A stretch of 64,000 nt of DNA. Source: Albula goreensis (lineage: Eukaryota > Chordata > Actinopteri > Albuliformes > Albulidae). The stretch spans positions 2,731,364-2,795,363 of the forward strand of contig CM040751.1 in the NCBI GenBank assembly GCA_022829145.1. Reading direction: 5' to 3'. This document shows positions 11,890 through 41,900 of the stretch, one piece after another. Under the pieces are notes generated by a model. That model saw nothing but the letters and a program-made list of their open reading frames with translations, made no database searches and was not told where the DNA came from. The stretch's first letter is position 1. The number at the start of each line of letters is the position of its first letter. Both the position numbers and the translations under genes were made by a program.

Positions 11890-12479
11890 TCATTAATTTC
11901 ACTCACAGATGAAATAATTAGTTTAGTAAAATAAATTCTCAGACAATGGGAGTCCATTTAGATGGGTTTATTGTTAAAGAATAGTTTTTGAGATAAACAC
12001 AATAGTCAACCTTGGGCTTGGAGTCCAAAGGGGGACGAATAGTACCTGTCTTCGGAAGAGAGAGGAGGACTCCCCCTATAGGTGGGTTGGAGGAACTGGG
12101 AGGAACAGGATTAGTCAGGTTGTTTTTTTAAAGACAGACAAGGTAGGTAGGAATGTGGAATGTAAACTTTTGGTTTAATAAACTCCAATAAAATTACTCC
12201 TCCAAAAGAGCCATTGAGAGATTATGAAATAGCATTCACATATTTCTATCATCAGGGACTTTACCATTATGCTAGCCAGCTGCGCTGCTATCACGTATAT
12301 ATTTGCGCTTTGTAATGTAGTATCATTCTTAATGGAGGTCTTCTGTTCATTTTGGCTGGTAAACAACTTTACACTTAGGAAACAAAATGAGGTGAAAACC
12401 CTTTAACCCAGAGTATGACGAATACAGATCAGCAGTCTGTGCCATAACTGCAAGTGTCGCTTCGTCTCACGTTGTGTAA

Positions 12480-12860
12480 TTGTCTGTTGTCATCCTACCA
12501 CGGTTCGACGCTGCGCCGGCGGGGAATGTGGTGACAGGTCCTTTCCTCACGCTGTCCCGGTCTGTCGGCCACGGGCGGGAAAACGTGAGCTCGGCAGCGC
12601 GGAGGAGCGACGCCAGCTAAAGAGGCAGCTCTCAGGTGAGCGACAGGGGTACCTCTGTACCGACATGCCTACGTCTCAGTCCAATTCAAACTTAACAGCG
12701 AACAGGGCCAGCCCGACACATAAGAGAACTAAGCGCCTGCTTGGGGCCCTGGTGGTCACCAGAGGGCCCCCAAGAGCACTTGAAATGTCCCACAAGGCAG
12801 TGGGGGGCCCCCAAATCAAATTCTGCTTTTAAAGGCTTGGGCTGGCAAAGCATAACCGCT
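12480..12860. other. GC-rich patch followed by a dispersed-repeat fragment
   Basis: 12505-12640 is markedly GC- and CpG-rich against an AT-rich background and ends in CTCAGGTGAGCG, which resembles an exon end with donor; it could be an untranslated exon but no partner is visible. 12720-12850 (GGGGCCCTGGTGGTCACCAG, later GGGGGGCCCCCAAATC) resembles DNA-transposon debris common in fish, family not assigned. Confidence 0.35.
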
Positions 12861-13380
12861 GAGGCCCAATTCTCATGTGAAATGTCTAATATGGACTGTG
12901 ATAATGAAAGCAATAATGGCATTAGAGTAATTTACATTCTGATAGGAATTTTAATTAATTAATAAAAATGAGGAGGAAAAGAATGAGTGGGATGAAGAGA
13001 AGGAGAAGATAATTACTATGATAATCTTCATCATCACCATCAAAACAAGAACTATTACAGTTTTCTAAACTGTTTATACACTAGCACAAGGACATAATGA
13101 CTAAAACTTTATATTCATACACCAACAGTGTGTACCAGCAATGGAAAAATACAAGCATGTGTTCTTCTCAGCTCTTTTTTGTTTAAGGTTGTGATTGAAA
13201 ATCCCCCTTTGTGCAAAGTTACACATACAGCTCTCTATATTTTGAGAATTTTTTATTATACAGTCACTGTTAGGTTCACACTGAAAGCAATACCACTCAA
13301 GATGCTAAACTCGAGTGGTGATACATCTATAGAGGCACAGATTGACAAAAGAACCTTGTGGTCCTTGTGCCTTCTTCCTA

Positions 13381-13680
13381 CCCATAATCCCTCTGTGTCC
13401 TTTCAAACTCCCTCTGTTACCCATAATCCCATTGTGTCCCAACAAACTCCCCTCTTTTACCCATAATCCCACTGTGTTCCTTCAAACTCCCCTCTGTTAC
13501 CCATAATCCCACTGTGTCCCTTCAAACTCCCCTCTGTTACCCATAATCCCACAGTATCCCTTCAAACCCCCCTCTGTTACCCATAATCCCACTGTATCCC
13601 TTCAAACTCCCCTCTGTTACCCATAATCCCAATGTGTCTAAACAAAATCCCCTCTTGTTCATAATCCCACTACATCCTTA
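13381..13680. repeat. 40-bp minisatellite, 8 copies
   Basis: The word CCCATAATCCCACTGTGTCC followed by CTTCAAACTCCCCTCTGTTA repeats every 40 bases, eight times, with a few changes, and decays after 13680. Confidence 0.9.
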
Positions 13681-13932
13681 TAAACAGTTCCCCCAGATAA
13701 CCACCATCCCACTGTAGACTATAAACTCTGCCAGACATATATCACACTGCCAGGTTTACAGTGTGCTATTTCTTATGTTTACTCTCTGTAAAAGTCTAGA
13801 TGTCTCTCTCTCTCTCTGTTATTCTATATCATTCCATATTTTCCAAACCATTTCTCCCATTCTGTCCCACTTTTCCGGGTTGTCGCACCCCTCATACCCC
13901 CCTTACTCTCTTTCTTTTCTCCCTCTTTACAG

Positions 13933-14181
13933 AACTATCTTGCCAGCCCTCTCCAGGGCCCACACCCTCTTCCCTGCCTCTCCCTCTATCCCCCGTGTAC
14001 AGGGACACAGACCCAGCCTGTCTTGACTATCCCCCTGCAAGTTGTACATACTGACCTGCCTTGCCCTTGGAGCAGTATGGCGGGCTGTACCATTCTCTAT
14101 CACAGGGGTGGCCACCATGATGGAACCTCAGTCCCCCCCCTACTAGAGCTCAAAGGAGAGTCCAGGAGGATGAGGAGATGA
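13933..14181 (+). CDS. Possible last exon of the T-box gene (C-terminal region)
   Basis: After a long pyrimidine tract and the acceptor TTTACAG (13926-13932), an open frame of 82 codons runs in phase 0, the phase left by the T-box exon ending at 10881. It is rich in proline, leucine and threonine (YLASPLQGPHPLPCLSLYPP at the start) and stops with TGA at 14179-14181. T-box C-termini are poorly conserved and proline-rich, so this fits but is not proof. It could also be an unrelated open stretch. Confidence 0.35.
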   Translation, partial: NYLASPLQGPHPLPCLSLYPPCTGTQTQPVLTIPLQVVHTDLPCPWSSMAGCTILYHRGGHHDGTSVPPLLELKGESRRMRR

Positions 14182-31361
<17,180 letters not shown>

Positions 31362-31654
31362 AGGCGCGATATAGAGGCTGACTGGAAAACCACAGGCCCG
31401 GCTGCCCCAGATGTAGATGTCGTGATGGATATTGTGTCACCCCTGGTTACCATGGTTGTGTCTGGCCAGGGCCGATGGGGGTGGGGTCAATGTGAACAGC
31501 TGTCTCGATGGACTAACTGTCTCAATGTTTATAGACTCACACATAAGGCACCAGCTACAGCCTGACTCTCACAATATGGTGAGGGAAACCTTCGAACCTT
31601 AACCGGATCCAAGAGTTATTTATCAGCATGTCTGGAGAGGAGGAGGGGGGTAGA

Positions 31655-31686
<32 letters not shown>

Positions 31687-33940
31687 GTGTGGTGGGCGTT
31701 ATGTATGCCATGACTCTTAAGATGGAGCTGGATATATTTGGGAAATATATTTAAATAAATTGGTAACTGCATCAGCAGTTCCATCTTGTCAGGAAGGAAT
31801 GAAAATGCAAACCAATCAAATTCCATACATTCTTTGACCATACCTTCTGCACGGGTTACATACAGATGCAGAATATATTTAATATGAGGTTATTAAATAT
31901 ATACAAGACAGAATATATTTGAGCAGACACATGGAGAAAGTAACATGTGCTACATATCAAGAGAAATTGAGCTCATTTATTTAATATAATTCATATCAGA
32001 CATAAACCTGTATTTTGATTGGTTTCTATGAGGAGGGAATTGAGAGGTGTTCACACACTGTTTGCCGACCACATAATCTTTATCAATGAGTGTGCACACA
32101 CACCCTGGACCCCCTTTCTGTGAGTTATGGATATTAATTGTGTTGTGACTGTAGCACATTACCTGTATAAATGTACACAAGAGGAAAGTTAAAGAAGAAA
32201 AGTCTAAATAAAGTCAGCAGGGTCCAAATCTGCTGGATAACTTGTAAATAAATATGATCTGAGCTGTATTGAGAGTAAACACTACTGTACTGACAACCAA
32301 TAAATAACTTAACAACCAATGAAATCCCTGTTGTCTGTACCCATCCCACCTTGCCGATTCAACCCTTCGAGTGAAAGTGAGTCAATCTGTGCAGTGCACT
32401 GCCAACAAAGATTATCATTTGACTTTTTGACTTATTTTTCCAAAAAAAAAAATCTGAATTGATTGGTGTGGTAGTTAAAAAATAAGCTGCTTAAAATCAT
32501 GAAAAACATAACAGCTTAAAAAATGGGAGGAAATCAGAAGGTACCAGTTTTTCAAAATATATCCATGAAATCTGGGTGAAAACCATACAAAACCCAATTG
32601 CACTTTTCAAAAAAATCCAGGATTTTCATTGACAAAATCAGTGTTAAACTGCTTGGGCTCTGTTTTGGTAAACAGCGAGTTATATTATACTTAGATAAGT
32701 CAAGGGACATACATACATACATACCAAAGTGTACCACTTCATTCCATATGGCATACATACATACATAAAAACAGAAACGCACACTCATACACATGCATAC
32801 ATGTATACATACATACATACATACTTTGATGGAGTCAGGTAGATTCATGATCTGTATAATCTAGTGGCTGCTGCACCCCTATAGATCTGCAAGTTTAGTT
32901 TTGAGGAGATCACTGTCTTTTTGAACAGGTAGCATCCGGTTCCTTATACTATACTGTAGTATACTGTTCAACATCTTTAGCATTAGTGTCAAGAGACAGA
33001 ATGCACATCCCTTGGTCTGGATGCTGTAGCCTGAATTATGTCCAGTTTTCATTTGAGTGAATACGTCTAGAGGTTGGCAAAGGCATCTCCGTGCTTTTCA
33101 AGTAGAGCGCTAATGCCAGTCATTGTAATGCTAGCCTTGCAGGGCTCCACCTTTGTCCTGCAAGTAAGTAACTTAGGGACCAATCACAGAAAAAAAGGAC
33201 TGACACTTTGAGGCTGGAAAAGTGAAAATGTAAAAGGCTTGTGGGAGAGAGTGGAGCATGTGGCTGCTTCTTCGTTTTGCAAACAGGACTTGCCAAGGCT
33301 GTCATGTTTTTGTATCCAAGGTAAAGGCAGTGTAGTAACATATTAACTGTCTCTCTCACTTGCTCTTAAAATACTACAGGTTTATTTGAAAACTCTGATT
33401 TGAGCTGCCAGTGGAAATCCAACAATATTGGGATGTCTTAGTTCGGACTCCATAACTAAGGATCCAAGGATGTGCGTTTGGGATTACTTCGGAGTGGACT
33501 TGCTAAGTGATTCAGAAGTTTTTGCGAGCGGTCTTATACTGCCCTCCTGTGGCCACAAAATCTTCACATCAGCAGACTGCACTGTATGCAAGTGATGGCT
33601 TGGCAAGCTATACCTGCAATTTATTGTAATATCCTTACTTGCACATTCATTACTTAACTGTATGCATGCACACGTTTTCCAAGAAAATGATGAAAAGTCA
33701 AACAGGGGATGAGTTGGCTTGCCTTTTTCATTTTTCCATTCTGACGGCTCTTGCACTTCTAAGCAACCATATGATTGGTGGTCACATTTTATGAGGTCTG
33801 AATTGAACTGTAATCTGGGCCCATCCACTGGCATTCTCAGTACATAAAGAAACGAATGAAATAGCATCATTTTATGGGATGTGTACACCGTCCGTACAAC
33901 CGCCCCCAGAGAAGTGAACGACCATGGTCGAGAGAGGATC
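31362..33940 (+). other. bace1 3' UTR and bace1-pcsk7 intergenic region
   Basis: Begins with the bace1 3' UTR. Possible poly(A) signals are AATAAA at about 32206 and 32299; neither is certain. A TGTA-type repeat lies at 31656-31690 and an ATAC-type repeat at 32705-32825. No gene such as RNF214, which separates BACE1 and PCSK7 in mammals, was recognised. Confidence 0.5.
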
Positions 33941-33949
33941 GCTGTCTCT

Positions 33950-34132
33950 TTCAGGAAGTGACGAAATACATTAATTCACCTGAACGATGCGGAAGTGCAG
34001 TGTCAACAACACGATGAGGAGAGTGGCGGACGGTTTTCGACAGATACTCTGAGGATCGAAACACTGGCATTAACTGAGAAAAAAATGTCTACATAAAGTA
34101 CTTTTAAACCCCACTGGAATTTCGTCGGAGAG
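33950..34132 (+). promoter_or_regulatory. pcsk7: Probable pcsk7 promoter with ETS-type sites and non-coding exon 1
   Basis: CAGGAAGTGACG (33952) and GCGGAAGTG (33990) are ETS-type sites, typical of TATA-less housekeeping promoters. Downstream, the sequence ends in CGGAGAG followed by the donor GTAAATGA at 34133, a fair candidate for the end of an untranslated first exon. Start site unknown; inferred from motifs only. Confidence 0.4.
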
Positions 34133-34722
34133 GTAAATGACGCGTATTGTTCAAACAGGTGTTAATAACATCGGATAGTCTGAACATGTCCCTTCCGTTA
34201 GCTCTCTTGATAGTTGTCAAAAGTATCTAACGTTAACGTTGAAGCAATGGCTAAGCGTGCTATCTGGAGAGATGGCGTGATGCTAGCCATGTAGCCGGCA
34301 GCGCTTGTACAAGTTGTTTTGATTTCTCTTCGCTGCTCTTTTCCTAGCTGGGTGTCATTTTCTCTTAGTCTGATGGGCTGCTTTTCTTTAATACGAGTTT
34401 CAATATGTTTGATCATTAGCGGGTTAGCAAGCCAGCAGCCTAGCTTGTGCGTGTTCACCCACAACTGTGTGAGTAGCCGGCTTAGCTGAGCAGCTAAGGC
34501 TATTGGCTTTGTCAAACGAAATAAAAAAACAAACACGTTGTAAACCGATCTCTATTGACTAAAGACTTAACGTTGCAGTAATTTGTACTAAATCCCTTAC
34601 ACATTGAGAGAATACAAGCAAACGCCTCTTTCGGAAGAAATTTAGTTAGTTTTATGGTCGGGCGCAAAGAAGTGCAGTAGTAACTGGACCTGACGACACC
34701 TTCTCCTTTCTCGATCTTACAG

Positions 34723-34764
34723 GGCTTTTCTGGAGAGAAGAGCGAAGACTGTGGAGACAGACAG
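34723..34764 (+). other. pcsk7: Probable pcsk7 non-coding exon 2 (5' UTR)
   Basis: A 42-base segment sits between a good acceptor (TCGATCTTACAG) and a good donor (CAG/GTAAGA). It has no ATG. Position between the likely promoter and the first coding exon suggests a 5' UTR exon. The following 34765-36824 holds no recognised gene; a worn SINE tail may lie near 35750-35800. Confidence 0.45.
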
Positions 34765-36829
34765 GTAAGAGGTATTTTATTGGCGTAGAGCTGTGTTTAC
34801 ACGTAATTATGTGCTGTGCCAGCACTGCACTTGTGAGATCTGGACCCATACCTGGCTGAGGGTTGCAGTTTTGGTATGTTGTGGAACAGGTGGTGATAGG
34901 TGTGTGACAGTCAACACTGTAGTGACAGACACACAACAGAACAGTAAGGTGTGGAGGGTGGTTTGGGTGTATGTATTTATGTTGACACTCCTTTGCCTTT
35001 TTGTTGAGGTGCACATTAGAGTCATATTTTTAGAATGTGTACACCATTCTGGTTTCCATCATTATAATTTGTGCAAATGACACTCGAACTGGATTGTTTC
35101 GTGCTGAGTGCTGAGTTTTTAAGGGGAAAGCGTATGTTTTTTCTCCCTTAAAGTCTTGTCTAACTAGTTAGGTGACCTATCTAATTGAGTCATTTCCCCT
35201 GAGCAGCTTAAAGGGAAAAATCACTGTTCAGCACTTTGTAAATGAAGCATTGTATTACATGTATAAACATTTGTCCTTAACTTTATCAAATGCCAGCTAT
35301 CATTTTTATGTTCATCTACACAGTTTTGTGAGTTCCGTAGTCATTACATCACATTATAGTGCAAGTATTTAGTAGACACAGGAGTCTTATGCTGTAAAGA
35401 GCACAAGTCAGGGACAACAATGTCAAGAGTCCTAAAAGGAAAGAAAGTTCCGTGCGCTAGAAGTGAATAAATAAGTTTGTACTGGAACCCTGTAAACAAC
35501 CTGTTAAGGAAGAACAACAACAATGCTAACAAAATTAGAACAAGAACACCACTAGTACAAATTAACTCACCCAACTGTTAGAGAAAAAGCATAACAAGCT
35601 TATTTGTAAGTAAAAGTTACAAAACAAGCATTGATTGATAATGTGTTACATTAAAATGGTTTTGACAATTTGCTATCCGTAGTTCCACAACCTGTGATAT
35701 TGTTTGAGTGTATCGTATTGTATTGCATGCTTTGGTCCCACATTTACCTGTGCTGCTCATGCCTTTATCCACAGTGACTCTCTTAGCATGTTAGCTGCTC
35801 TTAGCTCCAATGACCTACATGAGCATCCAAATGCATGTATTACCATATTGTGCATGTTGGGCAGAAGTTTGCTGCAGTTGGGTTAAGGACCTGAGTCAAG
35901 GCTTTGATTGCTGAGCCCCACCTTGCATTTCAGCCCACAGAGTTTATTTGCATATCCAGGTTCCCACACTACCGAAACACACACAGCTGCCATTGCGGTA
36001 CATACTGCATGTGGCGCAGCATTCCTCCGGTTTCTGAAGGGTGTGTGCTACACAGGTTTGATGCATTCCTATAGACCGGGATGGCGGGATGGCAGGATGG
36101 CACCTGGTGTCGCTTTTAACTAGCAGCTGTCCATTTTATCCAAAGCACAAGGCTCGCCACAGGAGACCAGGGAGAAACAAAAGAGTAGGATGGCTGGTTA
36201 TGCAACCGTTGAGGTCATGAAACAGTTTTTGGTGATGTTTGTTATCTAGCATGGAAAGGTAGGTCGATGTTCCGTTGGTTGATGTGCTTTATTTACAGGC
36301 TAATTAGAAGTTCTAGGAAGTGTCTGTTTGATTGTAACTGAAATGTATTGGAAATGAATAGGCTACTGTTCTCTGAATTTGGGTTAACAAAGCACACCCA
36401 CCCCTCCTGACTTCTTTCCTCATTAAACAATCTCTAAGCAAATCTTTTTTAATTAAAAAAAAAAAGACAGTTGCACACCTAGACAGGATCACAAATGACA
36501 AACGGGAACATCGTATTAATACATCTGGCTGTGGACAGTGGTATCACGTTAAGGTTGATGCGTTCAGATTGACTGCTGCCCCCTGGAGGATGGGGAGGGA
36601 GTGGCATGTGCCTGTAGATGTGTGCTGTGTTGCGTCTGGGCCGGGTTATCATGCTGAGATCGTTGCAGATGTTGGGTTTTGGGGCAGGAAATGCGGTCTG
36701 TGCCTGCTGTGAAATCTCACCACCTTGTTTTCAGCTTCATGCCATTCTGTACACTCATTCGCTGATCATTTTTTCTTTCTCTCCCTCTCCTCTCTCCTCT
36801 CTCCTCTCTACTCTCTCTCTGTAGGTCTG

Positions 36830-36940
36830 ATGAGGAGCAGCATCAGAGGGGACAAGTGCGTGTTGCCATGGCGTCAGGCCCCCTCCCCCCCGCCTCCCCC
36901 TTGCTCCTGCTGCTGTGCGTTCCAGGCCTGCTGCTCCTGA
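36830..36940 (+). promoter_or_regulatory. Overlapping upstream reading frame before the pcsk7 start
   Basis: The first ATG of the pcsk7 coding exon (36830) lies 38 bases before the real start, in another frame. It has a weak context (C at -3, A at +4) and runs 36 codons to a stop at 36940, overlapping the start of Pcsk7. The Pcsk7 ATG at 36868 has the better context GTTGCCATGG. Confidence 0.5.
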
Positions 36941-39900
36941 CGGGGACTCTGCCCCGGCTCGGCCCCGGTGCAGCGTGGGCCGAGGGCCCCTGCGGGGGGG
37001 GCCGGTCCTGGGCGGTGCAGCTGGGCACGGCGGGCGAGGCGGGGGACGGGCAGACGCTGGACGAGCTGGCGCACCGTGTGGCCCAGGAGGCGGGGCTCGA
37101 GAGCCGGGGCCAGATCGGCCAGCTGGAGGGCCACTACCTGTTCTGCCCCACCCCCAACAGCGTGGGCGAGGGCAGAGGTGCGGCGGAGGTCCTGGCCGCC
37201 CACCCTGCAGTGGCATGGCACTCCCAGGAGCAGCTACTACGGCGGGCCAAGCGGAGCCTCGCCTTCAACGACCCCAAATACCCCAAACAGTGGCACCTGG
37301 TGAGAGACTGGATCCAAGGCAGCTAGCAGTCTACACCACTGTGTCCTTAGCCATGGGCAGTCTATAGCATTGGCTCCCATGGGCAGTGGTGTTTAACAGC
37401 CTACACGAGATAAAAGTACTGCATGATGTTCAGTGGTGGGCTATCAGTCGTGATTTCCTGATAAAGTTGTACCTAGGCTGTTTTGGGATTTAAACTTTTT
37501 TGTTCTTTTTAGAAAATTATATTCTAGCATATCCCCAAGTTCACCAAATTCGAAATTTACATAGACTTTTTTAAAATGATAACTGTAGGGTAAAAATTAA
37601 TCCGGACATTAATTCAGAAAAAAAATCAAAGAAGTTGGTTTAGCTATATCTGAGTATCTTTTCTTGATAATTTTCTATCATCACATCTAAGTGATACTGT
37701 AGGTTTAACAGACAGGGCTTCATTGATATCATGGTGGGTGCTGAGCAGTGAATTGGGTGCTGTATTAGGTTAAGATTTTTAGGTTGAAGGGGGTGTCACA
37801 CAGACCCCTTTGTCCTTTAGTGGTTTGAGGGCTTAGAAAATCAGGCAAACTTGAGAGCACAGCAAGGGTAGGAAACAGTAAGAGTCAGCACACCCTTACA
37901 GCTGTCCTCTGCCCAGAGCCATTTAAAAAACAAGATTAAATGAGAAAAACTGAAAACAAAAATGTTCTCTGACCTATTTTAAAGAGTGACTGTGAAACAT
38001 TCCTGTTGTTCTTGTGCGTATTACAGTCTGAGTCCTCCGTCTGTGCGCTCTTCAGTCTCTCAGTCGTCTCTCTGAGTTTGGCCTCTGCTCTCTCTCGCCC
38101 TCCTCCAGCACAACGAGGTGAGGGTGGGGATGGACATCAACGTGACCGGAGTGTGGGAGCGTAACATCACGGGGTCGGGGGTCACCGTGGTCGTCGTGGA
38201 CGACGGGGTCCAGCACACGCTGCAGGACATCCAGCCGAACTATGTGAGAGTCGTTTTTTTTTTTTTTTTTTGGCTGCTTTGCCTTTGTTTTTGAACGGCT
38301 GAGAGCGTTCCGCACAGTAATTTTGTGTGCGTTCATGCGTGTGTGTTTGCGCGCATGAATTTGGGTGTGCGGATGCTTTTTGAGCGCAGACGTGTGCGTG
38401 TGTTTATGTTGTAACGGATGCAGTTTGCATGCGGTGGACGGTTTTTGTTGTACTCTTCCTGTGGAATGCGTGCCTGAAGAATGCTGGGAGTGTGTGAACA
38501 TGCGTTTGTTTTCTCTGCCAGGAATCTGTGCTTTGTGTGCCAGTCTGTATGTGTAGTTTGCGGTATGTGCGAGTGTTGGTGTTAGCGTAGCTGAGTAAAA
38601 GAAAGGAATCTGTCACTTGTGTTTTCACGCCTCAGTGTCCCCGCTGTGTTTTCCCCACAACCTTAATGGCTGTGGTTTGTGTATTTTAAGACCTTTGCAT
38701 GTTTTCTCACCATAAAGACGCACGGTTTGCCCTTGTCTGAGACCATGTTCTGCTCTGCCAGAGTCCGGAGGGGAGCTACGACCTGAACTCGAACGATCCC
38801 GACCCCATGCCCCACCCAGACGCCCGCAGCGACAACCACCACGGCACCCGCTGCGCGTGGGAGATTGCTGCCGCCCCCAACAACAGCTTCTGCGCAGTGG
38901 GCGTGGCCTACGGCAGCCGCGTGGCAGGTCAGTATCCGGGGTCGACGGGCTGAGCACAATGAAGTCAATAAAGAGGATGATTTTTTATAACAGGGAGAAT
39001 TTGTTGATCTGTCAGTTGCATTCAACACTACATACAATTTGGTTTAGATAATATGTACTGAAAAACAAGGTAGGGCAAGGAATAGATGGTGAGGAACAAA
39101 AGAAATGGCTCGTAAAATTTCCTGCTAGCCAGCTGTACTGTTAGTGTTTGTACTGTAGTGCCCCGCCCCCATATAAATAAACGGGAGATGCTAATTATGT
39201 GTTGCTTTGAGTTGTTCATTTCGTTCAGTGCTGTGTTCCTTGCTTAGCCCTGGTTTGGGGGGTAATGGTTCAGTGGTCCTGTCTGTCACTTATACATGAG
39301 CGGCCAATCACAGGTGGGGGAGGGGCTTTGCTCTGGATTATCATGGGGCAATCTTGGGTGTGCTCACTGACTCACTCATGAGGAACAGGAAACAGAGCAG
39401 CTGCTTTTCATTTCAGCTTCCTGTTATTCTGGTGTTTACTTGCTATTTAGATTTTGTTTAGGGTAGGCTATACCATACAGCTGAAAGCTCCAGGCTAGCC
39501 TCTCTGGCCTTTTTCAGCTAGCAAGGATGCTACAACACCATACAGCTGAAAGCCCTAGGCTAGCCTCCCTCTTGTTCAAGTCAGTTGCTCCGCATCCAAT
39601 TCAGGAATTCCGGTGAAAAAAGGAATTGATGGCTCTTTTGTAACTTTGTATTTACCAAGGCCGTTAAGCAGTAGAGTCAGTAAGTCTAACATAGCTCTTC
39701 CAGCCTCTCTCCTGAGCTGTGTAATTATTCTCCCCTGTTCTGCCAGCAACACACGCTGAATGCTTTGCATCGAATGCTTTGAATGAATAAAACAGGACAA
39801 TACAACGCCAACAGATCGCAGTTTCCAGTCATGCAACTAACCCTCCAATTGTATATTTTGTTTTCGGCAATTGGCTCTTCATGATCAGTGAAGGCCAATC

Positions 39901-41832
39901 AGCCCGATCACAACTCTAGGAATAGCAGTGTGAGGAGGTTAGAGTTGATGGTGAGTCTCCCTGTGTAGGAATAGCAGTGTGAGGAGGTTAGAGTGATGAT
40001 GAGCCCCCTGTGTAGGAATAGCAATGTGAGGAGGTTAGAGTTGATGATGAGTCTCTCTGTATAGGAATAGCAGTGTGAGCAGGTTAGAGTTGATGATGAG
40101 TCTCTCTGTGTAGGAATAGCAGTGTGAGGAGGTTAGAGTTGATGATGAGTCTCTCTGTATAGGAATAGCAGTGTGAGGAGGTTAGAGTTGATGATGAGAC
40201 TCTCTGTATAGGAATAGCAGTGTGAGGAGGTTAGAGTTGATGATGAGACTCTCTGTATAGGAATAGCAGTGTGAGCAGGTAAGAGTTGATGATGAGCCCC
40301 TCTGTGTAGGAATAGCAGTGTGAGCAGGTTAGAGTTGATGATGAGCCTCTCTGTATAGGAATAGCAGTGTGAGGAGGTTAGTGCTGATGATGAGACTATC
40401 TGTATAGGAATAGCAGTGTGAGGAGGTTAGAGTTGATGATGAGTCTCTCTGTATAGGATAAGCAGTGTGAGCAGGTTAAATGAACAGCAGTAAGAGCAGT
40501 CAAGGGTTTTGATGACAAGCGTCTCTGTGTGCAGTGTGCTAGATGTTGCAGCCGAGTCGGATGGATTGCACTGTGAGTGAACTGGGCCAACACCCTGGCA
40601 GGCAAGAGGCTAATCTGACCCGCAGCACAGTAACTCTGCTGACCGTAGTTCACATTCATCCCCAATTTCCTGTTCTGCTTTAAATAACAGAGAGTTGCAT
40701 AAACTCCGGGTTAATGCTGGAACAGTGTGTCCATTATACGGGGTTTTTGTTTGTGTGCATGTGTTTTTACTTTTGTGTGCACATATTTGTGTGCGTGCGG
40801 GCATGCATGAACTGTTTGTGTGTGTGTGTATGTGTGTGTTTGTCACGCAGGTATCAGGGTGTTGGATGGACCCCTGACTGACAGCATGGAGGCTGTGGCG
40901 TTTAACAAGCACTACCAAGTCAACGATGTCTACAGCTGCAGGTACCCGTCACTCAGGACACCTCAGGGTCTGCTCTCTCCACAGCCAGTGCAAGGCCAAT
41001 GTTTGCTTTAACAAGAGCAATAATAATGAATTTCATCTGTATATCTCTTTTTCATTAGGGCAGTTGACTTAGCAGTGCTCATACAAACCAGCACCAATGT
41101 CTAGCAGTCACCAGGGGAACTATAGCTCTGGCCATGTATTAAATCCATGTATTAAAACTGGCCTAAGACAGTCTTAAGAGTTTGGAGGCAATAATTTGAA
41201 GGTTGTGGGTATTGAATGTTTCATTTGAATCCCCACTCCCTACCTTAGTGTGTCTCTTTTCTCTTTGTATGTAGAGAAAACAAGTTTCCAGAGTACTGTC
41301 TCCTGGGGGGTATTCCAAGTATGTGGCTTAGTGATTAATCTGGATAAGTTAAGTCAAAGTAAATGGTAAACCTCCTAAAAGAAGAGTCCCATGGCTTTGT
41401 TTTGCTAGGAGAATGAAGCCATAGGGCTCTTCTTTTAGGAGGTTTACCACTTACTTAGACTTCATTTATCCGGATTAGTCAGTAAACCACATACTTGGAA
41501 TACCCCCCTGGTCTAGTGTCCCTAAAACAGTCACATTAATTTTCCTGTATCTCTTTAACCTTGTACTACTTAAATTGCTGTTAATTAAAATGTACAAATA
41601 AATTGAAAGAATTGGATTTAACAGATTAACTGAAATGAATCAATAAATTAAAACTATTAACCTGCAAGTTTCATTTTTAACGATTATTATGTTCGGATCA
41701 TTTCATCATCCAGAAATTAAGAAATGAGTTTTCTTCCTCTTTTTCTCACTCTCCCTTTTCCTCTCAGCTGGGGGCCTGATGATGATGGGCGGACTGTGGA
41801 TGGGCCACACCCCCTGGGCAAGGTCAGATACG

Positions 41833-41900
<68 letters not shown>

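Larger units (their letters stand above)
8211..14181 (+). pseudogene. T-box transcription factor gene (Tbx6/Tbx16 type), probably decayed
   Basis: Four intact T-box exons are present: 8211(approx)-8381 (…[19 protein letters not shown]), 9061-9162 ([19 protein letters not shown]…), 10103-10258 ([20 protein letters not shown]… ending [11 protein letters not shown]) and 10813-10881 (ITQLKIASNPFAKGFQD). Their phases join correctly (AG/G, AG/G, then 0, 0). T-box proteins bind the TCACACCT-type site through this domain. The wording [17 protein letters not shown] and ITQLKIASNPFAKGF points to the Tbx6/Tbx16 (VegT) branch. The exon between 9162 and 10103 is broken and truncated (see 9364-9488), so a whole T-box cannot be made as the sequence stands. 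No start codon exon was found. A possible last exon is at 13933-14181. Either this is a recent pseudogene or the assembly is wrong in the repeat-rich part. Confidence 0.7.

Noticed and set aside
33484-33888. 134-codon open frame on the - strand between bace1 and pcsk7
   Set aside because: No similarity to a known protein, no splice or promoter signals, ordinary composition.
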